From NCBI GenBank assembly GCA_020073565.1, contig JAIQEY010000034.1, positions 1 through 64,000 on the forward strand: a stretch of 64,000 nt of DNA, in the 5' to 3' direction. Below, one piece after another: positions 16,245-24,052 of the stretch; the first letter of the stretch is position 1, and every line of letters begins with the position of its first letter. The position numbers were made by a program, and so were the translations under genes. The notes under the pieces are model-generated. The model had not been told where the DNA came from, searched no databases, and saw nothing but the letters and a program-made list of their open reading frames with translations. This stretch comes from Terriglobia bacterium. GTDB lineage: Bacteria > Acidobacteriota > Terriglobia > Terriglobales > Acidobacteriaceae.

Positions 16245-18467
16245 ATGGCCACGACCAAAGTCGATCCCAAGCTGAACGAAAGCGAAATCAAAAAAAAGCC
16301 CAAGACCTACCAGGGTCTGACGAGTCAGCAGCTCATCGACTCGTATCGCATCATGTTCACTTCGCGGCGGATCGACGACCGCGAGATCCTGCTCAAGCGC
16401 CAGCAGAAGGTCTACTTCCAGATCTCCGGCGCAGGCCACGAAGCCGTGGGCGTTGCCGCCGCCTTCTCGCTGAGGCCCGGCTACGACTGGTTCTATCCCT
16501 ACTACCGCGACCGCGCGCTCTGTCTCGCACTGGGTGCGACCCCGTATGAAATGCTGTTAGGGGCCGTAGGAGCGGCGGACGACCCCTGTTCCGGCGGTCG
16601 TCAGATGCCTTCGCACTGGGCCTACAAACGGCTCAACGTCGTCACGCAGTCTTCCGCCACCGGCACGCAGATTCTGCACGCCGTGGGATGCGCCGAAGCC
16701 GGACGTTACCTGTCGAAACATCCGAACGCGGCCCGCAAAGCGGAGGGCGACTACCGCCAGTTCAAGGACGTTCAGTTCCAGGGTGACGAAGTCACCTACG
16801 TGTCGCTCGGCGACGGCACGACCAGCGAAGGCGAGTTCTGGGAAGCGCTCAACGCCGCTTCCAACCGCCGCCTGCCGGTGCTGTTCTGCGTGCAAGACAA
16901 CGAGTACGCAATCTCGGTTCCGGTCGAAGTGCAGACCTCCGGCGGCAACATCTCGCGCCTGGTTTCCGCTTTCCCGAATTTCCATTTTGAGGAGATGGAC
17001 GGCACCGATCCGGTCGTCGCCCACGCCGCTTTCAAGCGCGCGGTCGAGTACTGCCGCACCGGCAACGGTCCGGCATTCGTGCACGCGCACGTGATTCGTC
17101 CGTACTCGCACTCGCTTTCTGACGACGAGCGCCTCTACCGTCCCGACGCTGAGCGCCAGCGCGACGCCGCCCGCGACCCGATCTCATGTCTGCAGATGTT
17201 CCTGCTGCGCGAAGGCATCCTCGACGAAAAAGGCATCAACAAGATCGAAAAGGAAGTAGACGAGGAGGTGCAGTCTGCCGCCGACCGCGCACTCGAAGCA
17301 CCCATCCCGCGGCCCGAGACGATTCACCACTACGTTTATTCGCCCGATCTCGATCCCACCTCGCCGGCGTTCGAACGCCATCCAGCGTTCGCGTCACCCG
17401 AGGCAGGCACCGACGGCAAGCGCTCCGCCGCCTCCCAGCCCAAGACCATGGCCGACCTGATCAACGCCACCCTGCGCGACGAAATGCGCCGCGACGAGCG
17501 CGTGCTGGTCTTCGGCGAAGACGTGGCCGATGCCAGCCGCGAAGAGTATCTCAAGCAGAAGCTGATCAAGGGCAAGGGCGGAGTCTTCAAGCTGACTTCG
17601 GGGTTGCAGATGGAATTCGGCGCTGACCGTGTCTTCAACACTCCCATTGCCGAGGCCAGCATCGTCGGGCGTGCCACTGGCATGGCCATGCGCGGACTGA
17701 AGCCCGTGGTCGAAATTCAATTCTTCGATTACATCTGGCCCGCCATGATGCAGTTGCGCGATGAACTGCCAACCATCCGCTGGCGTTCGAATAATGCGTT
17801 CTCAGCGCCGGTCGTGGTTCGCGTGGCGATTGGCGGATACCTCACCGGCGGCGCCATCTACCACTCGCAGTGTGGCGAGAGCATCTTCACGCATACGCCC
17901 GGACTGCGCGTCGTGTTTCCGTCGAACTCGCTCGACGCCGCGGGCCTGCTGCGCACCGCGATCCGCTGCGACGACCCCGTGCTTTTCCTCGAACACAAGC
18001 GCCTCTACCGCGAGACCTACGGCCGCTCACCCTATCCCGGCCCGGACTACATGGTCCCGTTCGGCAAAGCGAAGGTCGTGCAACCGGGAACGGACCTCAC
18101 CGTCATCACCTACGGCGCGGTGGTCCCGCGCGCGCTGCAGGCGGCACAGAAACTGGAACGCGAGCAACACGTCAGCGTCGAACTAGTCGACCTGCGCACG
18201 TTGAGTCCGTTTGATTGGGAAGCGATTGCCACGTCGGTGAAGAAAACCAACCGGGCACTGATCGCCTATGAAGACTCGCTAAGCTGGGGATACGGCGCCG
18301 AAATCGCCGCCCGCATCGCCGACCAGTTGTTCCACCATCTCGACGCCCCGGTAAAGCGCATCGCCGCTACCGACACCTTCGTCGCCTATCAGCCTCTTCT
18401 TGAAAACGCAATTCTGCCGCAAGCCAGCAACCTGTTCCAGGCGATGAGGGAACTGGCGGAGTTCTGA
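16245..18467 (+). CDS. 2-oxoacid dehydrogenase E1, fused alpha and beta subunits
   Basis: A 740-residue thiamine-diphosphate enzyme joining both E1 subunits in one chain. The alpha part (about 1-370) contains the TPP motif [20 protein letters not shown] and [10 protein letters not shown]. The beta part (about 395-740) contains [35 protein letters not shown], the potassium-loop region and [17 protein letters not shown]. Such fusions usually serve branched-chain 2-oxoacid (or pyruvate) dehydrogenase complexes that make acyl-CoA for energy or branched fatty acids. No E2 or E3 is adjacent, so these must be encoded elsewhere. Substrate preference is inferred from family resemblance only. Confidence 0.92.
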   Translation: MATTKVDPKLNESEIKKKPKTYQGLTSQQLIDSYRIMFTSRRIDDREILLKRQQKVYFQISGAGHEAVGVAAAFSLRPGYDWFYPYYRDRALCLALGATPYEMLLGAVGAADDPCSGGRQMPSHWAYKRLNVVTQSSATGTQILHAVGCAEAGRYLSKHPNAARKAEGDYRQFKDVQFQGDEVTYVSLGDGTTSEGEFWEALNAASNRRLPVLFCVQDNEYAISVPVEVQTSGGNISRLVSAFPNFHFEEMDGTDPVVAHAAFKRAVEYCRTGNGPAFVHAHVIRPYSHSLSDDERLYRPDAERQRDAARDPISCLQMFLLREGILDEKGINKIEKEVDEEVQSAADRALEAPIPRPETIHHYVYSPDLDPTSPAFERHPAFASPEAGTDGKRSAASQPKTMADLINATLRDEMRRDERVLVFGEDVADASREEYLKQKLIKGKGGVFKLTSGLQMEFGADRVFNTPIAEASIVGRATGMAMRGLKPVVEIQFFDYIWPAMMQLRDELPTIRWRSNNAFSAPVVVRVAIGGYLTGGAIYHSQCGESIFTHTPGLRVVFPSNSLDAAGLLRTAIRCDDPVLFLEHKRLYRETYGRSPYPGPDYMVPFGKAKVVQPGTDLTVITYGAVVPRALQAAQKLEREQHVSVELVDLRTLSPFDWEAIATSVKKTNRALIAYEDSLSWGYGAEIAARIADQLFHHLDAPVKRIAATDTFVAYQPLLENAILPQASNLFQAMRELAEF

Positions 18468-18555
18468 AACGAGGCTCTGGGCTTTAGGCCTTAGGCTTTG
18501 GGCTCTTGGCGCTGGACTCATAGATCTCAAGAGCCCCAGAGGGGCGACTGCCAAT

Positions 18556-18569
18556 AGCCCGGCGCTTCA
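18556..18569. repeat. Short GC hairpin downstream of the E1 gene
   Basis: GGCGCTTCAGCGCC is a stem with a central TTCA loop, in a 180-base gap that also contains phased GGGCTTTAGGC-type units (18475-18515). It may end one or both convergent transcripts, but no T-tract follows. Confidence 0.4.
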
Positions 18570-18649
18570 GCGCCGAGAAAAACGGCATAACCAACCAAGT
18601 CCCGGACGGACAACTGAAATTTGGACACGCACTCGGAGGAGGAACCCGA

Positions 18650-19072
18650 CTACCCTTTCTTTGACTTCCCCCAACCGCTCGGTCCCCTACCGAAATTAAA
18701 CCCCCATGGCCCGCCGTCGAAACACAGGAGCGCAAACGCAATCGCCGCTAGCGAGAGCGGAAACTCGTATCCCCCCGGTCCCATCAAACCATTCTTGAAA
18801 TGCACTTTCCAGATCACGACCGCCATCTCGATCACGACCGCGAGCGAGAAGCAGCGCGTAAACAGTCCCAGCACAATCCCGATTCCGCCAAAGAATTCCG
18901 TACCCGCCGAAAGATACGCCAGCCACGAAGGAAGCCCGAGCGAGCTCACCATCTCCATGTGGTGATGTAATCCGCCAAACACCTTGTGATACCCGTGCGC
19001 AATCAGGATCGCGCCTAGCACCACTCGCAGCACCAGCAGCGCAAAAGGCTGCAGCCGATTGAAGAAATCCAC
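18650..19072 (-). CDS. DoxX-family membrane protein
   Basis: A 140-residue inner-membrane protein with four helices: FALLVLRVVLGAILIAHGYH, the segment after YLSAGTEFFGGIGIVLGLFT, SLAVVIEMAVVIW and FPLSLAAIAFALLCF. The R-x2-L-G-x-I-x2-H-G pattern in TM1 and the G-x-E-F-F-G-G motif identify DoxX/DoxD-like proteins, which in various bacteria act with quinone or thiol oxidoreductases. No partner gene is adjacent. The C-terminus is Gly/Lys-rich. Confidence 0.85.
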   Translation of the reverse strand: MDFFNRLQPFALLVLRVVLGAILIAHGYHKVFGGLHHHMEMVSSLGLPSWLAYLSAGTEFFGGIGIVLGLFTRCFSLAVVIEMAVVIWKVHFKNGLMGPGGYEFPLSLAAIAFALLCFDGGPWGFNFGRGPSGWGKSKKG

Positions 19073-19177
19073 ACAGACCTCCTGTACGGAAGTGATTAAC
19101 GGAAATGAATACGGTAGCAGAAGGACAGGTCGCAGGTCTCAGCTGTCAGGTCTCGGGAAGACCTGCGCAATGAGGCC

Positions 19178-19194
19178 ACGGGCACCCCGCCCGT
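19178..19194. repeat. Short GC hairpin of the window-wide family
   Basis: ACGGGC and GCCCGT flank ACCCC. It sits in the ~210-base gap downstream of the pseudopilin cluster, next to the phased element CTCAGCTGTCAGGTCTCGGG (19138-19157). Confidence 0.55.
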
Positions 19195-19281
19195 CCTGCA
19201 CATGTTCCACGCTGAAGATTCAGCCCGTTTGGAAAATTCCTGGACGAATTTTTCATCACCCAGCTTCGAGCCGAATGCCTG

Positions 19282-19686
19282 CTACCAGGTCGAGTACGCC
19301 GTCCCATCGCTGGCCGTTTGGTTGGAACCACTATGGACGCCGATGATGCCATCCGTGTCAGTCTGCTCCAGTGACAGGATCGCGTCCGCCGACTCCGTCT
19401 GCCAGGTATCCACGCGGCCCGTGATGTCCTCTGGAACGACTTTGATGTATTTCGCCTGCACCAGATCGTCCAGCGACTTGGGCGGCTTCTGTTTATCGAG
19501 CGTGTACTGGATGATGACCCGATTCAGCGTTTCCAGGTTCTGGCGCAGATTGTGCTCCCGCTCCCGCGCAATGCTGTGGCTGTAGATAGGTATGGCTACC
19601 GCCAACAGGATCAGGATGATGCTGATCACCACCATCATCTCGATCAGCGTGAATCCACGATTGCGTCCTGCTGCCCGACTTTTCAT
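19282..19686 (-). CDS. Type II secretion-like pseudopilin (GspG type), third of three
   Basis: A 134-residue prepilin from the ATG at 19686. The short basic leader ends before the cleavage motif GFTLIE, followed by the hydrophobic helix MMVVISIILILLAVAIPIYS, which forms both the membrane anchor and the fibre core. The soluble part carries the GspG-like signature (NLRQNLETLNRVIIQYTLDK, PPKSLDDLV, VPEDITGRVDTW). It should be processed by a prepilin peptidase encoded elsewhere. It lies 8 bases after the preceding pseudopilin gene. Confidence 0.9.
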   Translation of the reverse strand: MKSRAAGRNRGFTLIEMMVVISIILILLAVAIPIYSHSIAREREHNLRQNLETLNRVIIQYTLDKQKPPKSLDDLVQAKYIKVVPEDITGRVDTWQTESADAILSLEQTDTDGIIGVHSGSNQTASDGTAYSTW

Positions 19687-19694
19687 CGCCTGCG

Positions 19695-20096
19695 CTAGTG
19701 TGTCCAGGTCGAGTACTCCGTACCCTCGCTCGACATCTCTTTGGAGCTGCTGTGGACCCACCCGATGCCGGTTTGGTTCGGATCATACGCATCCTGGGGA
19801 TCTTCCTGCTCCGTCACCCAGGTGTTGCTGCCGGTGATGTCATCCGGAATGAACTTGACGTAAGCGGGCACCAGATCGTCTAGTGACTGGGGTGCATGCT
19901 TTTTGTCGAGACCGTAGTTTTGGATGGCCTGGTTGAGCACCACCAGATTCTGGTGAAGTTTGGCTTCCTTGGAGCGAAGAATGGCCTTGTTGTACATAGG
20001 CAGGGCAATCGACAGCAACACCAGGATCATGCTGATCACGATCACCATCTCGATCAGCGTGAACCCCCGCCTGCCACGCTCGGACTTTGTTCTCAT
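19695..20096 (-). CDS. Type II secretion-like pseudopilin (GspG type), second of three
   Basis: A 133-residue prepilin: leader MRTKSERGRR, cleavage motif GFTLIE, and helix MVIVISMILVLLSIALPMY. The soluble domain (LHQNLVVLNQAIQNYGLDKK, APQSLDDLVPAYVKFIPDDI) is clearly paralogous to the next gene product, including the terminal EGTEYSTW compared with DGTAYSTW. Its ATG directly abuts the stop codon of the upstream pseudopilin gene. The two downstream paralogues probably arose by tandem duplication. Confidence 0.9.
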   Translation of the reverse strand: MRTKSERGRRGFTLIEMVIVISMILVLLSIALPMYNKAILRSKEAKLHQNLVVLNQAIQNYGLDKKHAPQSLDDLVPAYVKFIPDDITGSNTWVTEQEDPQDAYDPNQTGIGWVHSSSKEMSSEGTEYSTWTH

Positions 20097-20561
20097 CTAC
20101 CAGTCCTTGTACTTGGTCCCGTCCAGCGCCTCGTCCTGCGATTTCGTGTACACGTCGAACACATCCTGCCCGCCCCAGGAGTCGGAAGTGGGATCGTCCT
20201 GCATCGACCGCAGCCCCCATTCGGCTTTGCCCGTCATCGGATCGATGGGAATCTTCCGCAGGAATTTCAGTTTCTTTCCGGCCACGTCTTCACCCTCCAC
20301 CAGTTTATCGAGATCTGGCGGATAGTGTTCAGTGCCGACCTTGGTCTGAAATGCCCCTCGATCTGCTGCGTCTTTGTAGCGATCGATGGCGTCGCGCATC
20401 ATCCACAGATCGTAGCGGAGTTCATGCTCCCGTTCGCGCTTCACGGCGAACTTCACTGACGGGATCGCCAGTCCCACCAGGAGAAGCAGGATGGCGGTCG
20501 CCACGATCATCTCGATCAGCGTGAACCCGCGCTCCGCAGTCCGCTTGTAAATCAACTTCAT
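20097..20561 (-). CDS. Type II secretion-like pseudopilin (GspG type), first of three
   Basis: A 154-residue prepilin from the ATG at 20561 (MKLIYKRTAERGFTLIEMIV). The frame is open upstream to 20654, but the leader from 20561 is the right length. The hydrophobic helix is IVATAILLLLVGLAIPSV, and the soluble part HELRYDLWMMRDAIDRYKDA with LRKIPIDPMTGKAEWGLRSM is a typical GspG C-terminal calcium-site region. It follows the secretin gene by about 60 bases, so secretin and pseudopilins are probably one operon. Confidence 0.9.
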   Translation of the reverse strand: MKLIYKRTAERGFTLIEMIVATAILLLLVGLAIPSVKFAVKREREHELRYDLWMMRDAIDRYKDAADRGAFQTKVGTEHYPPDLDKLVEGEDVAGKKLKFLRKIPIDPMTGKAEWGLRSMQDDPTSDSWGGQDVFDVYTKSQDEALDGTKYKDW

Positions 20562-20622
20562 CTTCTGCTCCAGCTTGAAGAACTCCAGTTCGTCTCCACT
20601 TAAGACGGGGCAAGCCCCGTTT

Positions 20623-22908
20623 CTACTGCACGGTAATCGCCGCTTGCGCGCCACTCAGCGCGATCGGTTGCATCGCCGGATCGCGCGCCCCGCCGCGTGT
20701 AATTGTCAGCGCGGACTGCCCTGTTTCCTTGGCCATAAAGGTCAACGTCACCACCGCTCCCTGGCCCGAGACCCCGCCCGCTCCCGGAGGACGCGTCGCC
20801 GTCACCTGCAACGTCCCAGTGGCCGGGTCGTCGCGGTGTACGAGCGCGACCGCCTGCCCATCCTGCGACAGGAAACCGCCGTTCGAAACATTCACCACCT
20901 GCAATTGATTCGGATCGTAGTTGAGCTGCAACGGAACCGAATAAATATTCTGCCCGCCTGACAGCATCACGTTCACCGTGAAGGTCGCTCCCTTGGGCTG
21001 GCTGAGCGACGGCGGATCAAACATGAAAGTGCCATTCCCGTTGGCAGGTTGCGGAGCCGTCGTGGCCGGATTCGGCTGGACCGGCTGAGGCTGTACCGGG
21101 ACCAGCGCCGGAGCAGTGGGTGTTTGCACAGCCGCGCCGGACGCGTTGCCGGCCGGGACCGCGGGCCGGCTCGCGCGCCGCAACTCGATCGCATTCGCCG
21201 TGCCTACATCCAGCATTTCCGCGCTCGCCTTGGAAGCCTCCGGACCCCGGATGATGTGCGGCACCAGCACGAACACGATCTCGTTCTCACGGTGTTCGGT
21301 ATTGGTCTGCGAAAACAAGTACTTCAGAATCGGAATGTTCGCCAGACCCGGAATTCCGGTCAATGCCTTGGTCTGCTGGTCTTCCAGCATGCCGCCCAGC
21401 AGGTTGACTTCGCCATCCTTCAAGCGAATTTCATGCTCAATCTTGCGCTGCCCGATGACAGGCTGCTGGATACCGCCAATATTCTGAAAGGATGTGACGG
21501 CGGAGATATCGAGCGTCAGCTTCAGCGTAACTTCGCGTCCGGCATGCACGCGTGGCGTAATATCGATGTTCACGCCCACATCCAGATACTGAAACTGCGT
21601 GTTGACCAGCGGGTTGATGCCGACTCCGCCGATGCCGGGCTGAAACGATCCGGTCGCCACCGGCACCCGGTCGCCGATCTTTAACGTCGCCTTTTGCCCG
21701 TCGAGCGCGCGGATCTGCGGATTCTGGATCAGCTTGGTATTGTTGTCGCTCAACAGGGCCGTCGCGGTCGCCTGTGGGATCGTCACCTGGAAGTCGGTCG
21801 CATTGAGGTTCGCCAGCGTGTTCAGGTTGATGCCGGTGTTCGACGTGTTGGAATTGTTGTTGTTGTTGTTATTGTTCGTGTTCGTGTTGATGTTCGGCTG
21901 CAACGTAACCGTGGCGCTGGTGGGCGGGTTGATGCCCAGATTGCGCATTTTGTCGCGGCTCACCTGCATCACCGCCACTTCCACCACCACTTCCGGTTTG
22001 GCCTTGTCGAGATCATCGACCAGTTTCTGCGCCAGCGCCATCTGGTCGGGCGTGCCCCGAACCACAATCGCGCCCTGCGAGGGCAACTGCTGGATGCGGC
22101 TGACTTCCAGAATCGTGCGCATCGCGTTCACCACATCCTGCAACTCAGTCGGCTGGGAGAGATTCGAAAGATAAAAAGTCTTGATGACGTTTTGTTCCAG
22201 CTCTTTCCGCTTGGCAGGATTGTCTTGCGCGACAAAGATCGTATTCGAGGTGACCGGCCGCCAGAAAGTCTTGGTCTCGAACGAAACCACCTCCAGCGCA
22301 TCTTCCAGGCTCACGCCGTTCAGCTCGATTTTTACCCGGCGCGAAGTGTAGTCAGGGTCAAACAACACGTTGATGCCCGCCAGCTTCCCGATTGTCTCGT
22401 AGATGACCTTCGTATCTTCGGTCATTTTCAGCGTGATCGGAACGTTCGAAATCGCCCCCAGTTCCACCGGGCCCTGAGCGGATTCGAGCCGCCGCCGTAA
22501 CGCACTGGATCCCGCGGAAGCCTGCGGCTGCGGGTTCTGCGCCTCCTGAATCATTTGCTGGGTGCGCTTGAGTTCCTGCTGCGCGATGAACGACGAGGCG
22601 TCGATCTCAAGCGCCTTCTGAAATTCCCCCAGCGCCTCTTCCAGTTTGCCCCCGTCGCGCAGAATCTGCCCGCGGTGCACGTGCGACGACGCCGCCAGGA
22701 AGCGCGTCCGCTCGAACGAGGCTCGATATCTCAGCTCTTTGGGTTTGAGGGCATAGGCCTGCTTGTAAAAATCATAGGCCTGCTCATAGTTCTGCCGCGC
22801 CTCCGCATCCGCACCCTTTTCATAGAGCGTCTTGGCTTGGTCGGCAAAGGCGGGAAGGCTCAGACACAACAGCAGACACAACACGGGACGGGTCAAACGT
22901 CTCATCAA
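20623..22908 (-). CDS. GspD-like secretin with N-terminal TPRs and a C-terminal cohesin-like domain
   Basis: A 761-residue outer-membrane secretin. In order it has a signal peptide (LCLLLCLSLPAFA) and two TPR-like units (about 25-120, ADAEARQNYEQAYDFYKQAY). An STN/N0 domain follows (about 150-235, YETIGKLAGINVLFDPDY), then an N1 domain (DVVNAMRTILEVSRIQQLPS). The secretin core (about 300-575) holds an Asn-rich tract and the closing motif GIPGLANIPILKYLFS, then VFVLVPHIIRGP. After a Pro/Ala-rich linker, residues ~640-761 form a cohesin-like beta domain (FDPPSLSQPKGATFTVNVML, IYSVPLQLNYDPNQLQVVNV, VVTLTFMAKETGQSALTITR). Cohesins bind dockerins or form adhesive contacts; on a secretin the domain could recruit cargo or cell-wall partners. 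The TPRs and cohesin are additions to a normal GspD. Confidence 0.9.
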   Translation of the reverse strand: MMRRLTRPVLCLLLCLSLPAFADQAKTLYEKGADAEARQNYEQAYDFYKQAYALKPKELRYRASFERTRFLAASSHVHRGQILRDGGKLEEALGEFQKALEIDASSFIAQQELKRTQQMIQEAQNPQPQASAGSSALRRRLESAQGPVELGAISNVPITLKMTEDTKVIYETIGKLAGINVLFDPDYTSRRVKIELNGVSLEDALEVVSFETKTFWRPVTSNTIFVAQDNPAKRKELEQNVIKTFYLSNLSQPTELQDVVNAMRTILEVSRIQQLPSQGAIVVRGTPDQMALAQKLVDDLDKAKPEVVVEVAVMQVSRDKMRNLGINPPTSATVTLQPNINTNTNNNNNNNNSNTSNTGINLNTLANLNATDFQVTIPQATATALLSDNNTKLIQNPQIRALDGQKATLKIGDRVPVATGSFQPGIGGVGINPLVNTQFQYLDVGVNIDITPRVHAGREVTLKLTLDISAVTSFQNIGGIQQPVIGQRKIEHEIRLKDGEVNLLGGMLEDQQTKALTGIPGLANIPILKYLFSQTNTEHRENEIVFVLVPHIIRGPEASKASAEMLDVGTANAIELRRASRPAVPAGNASGAAVQTPTAPALVPVQPQPVQPNPATTAPQPANGNGTFMFDPPSLSQPKGATFTVNVMLSGGQNIYSVPLQLNYDPNQLQVVNVSNGGFLSQDGQAVALVHRDDPATGTLQVTATRPPGAGGVSGQGAVVTLTFMAKETGQSALTITRGGARDPAMQPIALSGAQAAITVQ

Positions 22909-23178
22909 ACGGTCCTCAGAAACTCAGCAGCGGGAGCTGGCCATGACCGTTTGAGCGCCCGAAAAGGCACCGACCGGGTCCTCCAGGCGGCCGTCGCCCG
23001 CGAAAAGTACCTAGATTTTGGATTATAGCATCGCATCAACTTGGGCCCGAAGTGATTGGAAGGTCAGTGTTTACACTCGTTAGTACGTGTACCCCAGAAA
23101 TCAGCAGTCAGTAGCCAGGAAACCCGACCTTTGCTGGCTACCGACTACTGATCTCTCGTGCTAACTTCTTTCTCAGCG
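22909..23178. other. Divergent spacer between the secretin and smpB genes with a 19-bp inverted repeat
   Basis: This should carry the promoters of both genes. It holds an inverted repeat with arms 23100-23118 (ATCAGCAGTCAGTAGCCAG) and 23134-23152 (CTGGCTACCGACTACTGAT), matching at 17 of 19 positions. The repeat is made of phased GTCAGTA/GACTACT units, and it sits just upstream of smpB, so it would be in the leader if transcription starts before it. I see no tmRNA gene here. Confidence 0.65.
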
Positions 23179-23709
23179 ATGGCCAGGCAGACTACACACC
23201 AGACTCGCCCCAATCCCGAAAAGACTCCGCGCCGCCAGCCGACCGCGGCGGGGGAAAAAGACGCTGCCGTCAATAGGAACGCCGGTCACAACTATTTCTT
23301 GCTCGAAAAATTTGAGGCGGGCGTGGTCCTCACTGGCACAGAAGTCAAGTCGGTGCGAACCGGCAAGGCCAACCTGAAGGACTCTTACGGCTTGGTCAAG
23401 GACGGCGAACTGTGGCTGCTCAACTGTCACATCAGTCCGTATGAACACGGAAGCTATTCCAACCACGCTGCGCTGCGCACCCGCAAACTCCTGGTTCACA
23501 AGGAAGAGATCCGGAAGTTGATCGGCAAAACCCAGCAGAAAGGACTCACCCTGATTCCCACCCGCATGTACTTCAAGAACGGCAAAGTGAAACTCGAACT
23601 TGCCCTGGCGCGCGGCAAGCAACACTGGGACAAGCGCGAAACCGAACGCCGCCGCACCGCCGACAAGGAAACGCGAGAGGCAATCGCGCGGTCCAGAAAA
23701 GTCGGGTAG
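23179..23709 (+). CDS. smpB: SsrA-binding protein SmpB
   Basis: A 176-residue OB-fold protein that brings tmRNA to stalled ribosomes. Family landmarks are NRNAGHNYFLLEKFEAGVVL, TGTEVKSVRTGKANLKDSYG, NCHISPYEHG, RTRKLLVHKEEI, LIPTRMYFKNGKVKLELALA and the basic C-terminal tail GKQHWDKRETERRRTADKET. I chose the ATG at 23179 (MARQTTHQT); one at 23158 would add seven residues. The N-terminal ~35 residues before the core are longer than average. Confidence 0.95.
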   Translation: MARQTTHQTRPNPEKTPRRQPTAAGEKDAAVNRNAGHNYFLLEKFEAGVVLTGTEVKSVRTGKANLKDSYGLVKDGELWLLNCHISPYEHGSYSNHAALRTRKLLVHKEEIRKLIGKTQQKGLTLIPTRMYFKNGKVKLELALARGKQHWDKRETERRRTADKETREAIARSRKVG

Positions 23710-24052
23710 CCCCCACCGCCTTCTCAGCCACCGGGACGGTGGTTCCATGTGCAAAATTTTCGCCTGTCCGGAACTTCCTGTACTCTGCTCGTCAGTTTCA
23801 AGATCACATGTGCAGAGAATTGCATTGCAGAGTGGTCGTTTTGCGAGGCCCCAGTCCGGGTCGGGAAGCAATCAAAATGGCGCTTCACGTGCACAACCGC
23901 CAAACCATGAAAGCCCGTGTCCAACACCCGATTTCATTCGCCCTTTTGGGGCGTGCGTTTTATACTACGGCGGCTGGCCGTGATCACTTCCGCACCCTGG
24001 CGAATTTCAGCTGGTACCTGAATATCCCCCTTCCCTGAGGAGAAAGTTTGGC
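23710..24052. other. 343-base intergenic region upstream of the HYDIN-domain secreted protein
   Basis: No credible gene. A good -10-like hexamer TATACT lies at 23961-23966, about 90 bases before the next ATG, without a clear -35. A strong ribosome binding site (GAGGAGAAAG) precedes the ATG at 24053. Confidence 0.4.

Noticed and set aside
21860-21895. GTT/ATT trinucleotide run that could suggest a microsatellite
   Set aside because: It encodes the Asn-rich loop of the secretin, a usual variable loop, so it is explained by coding.
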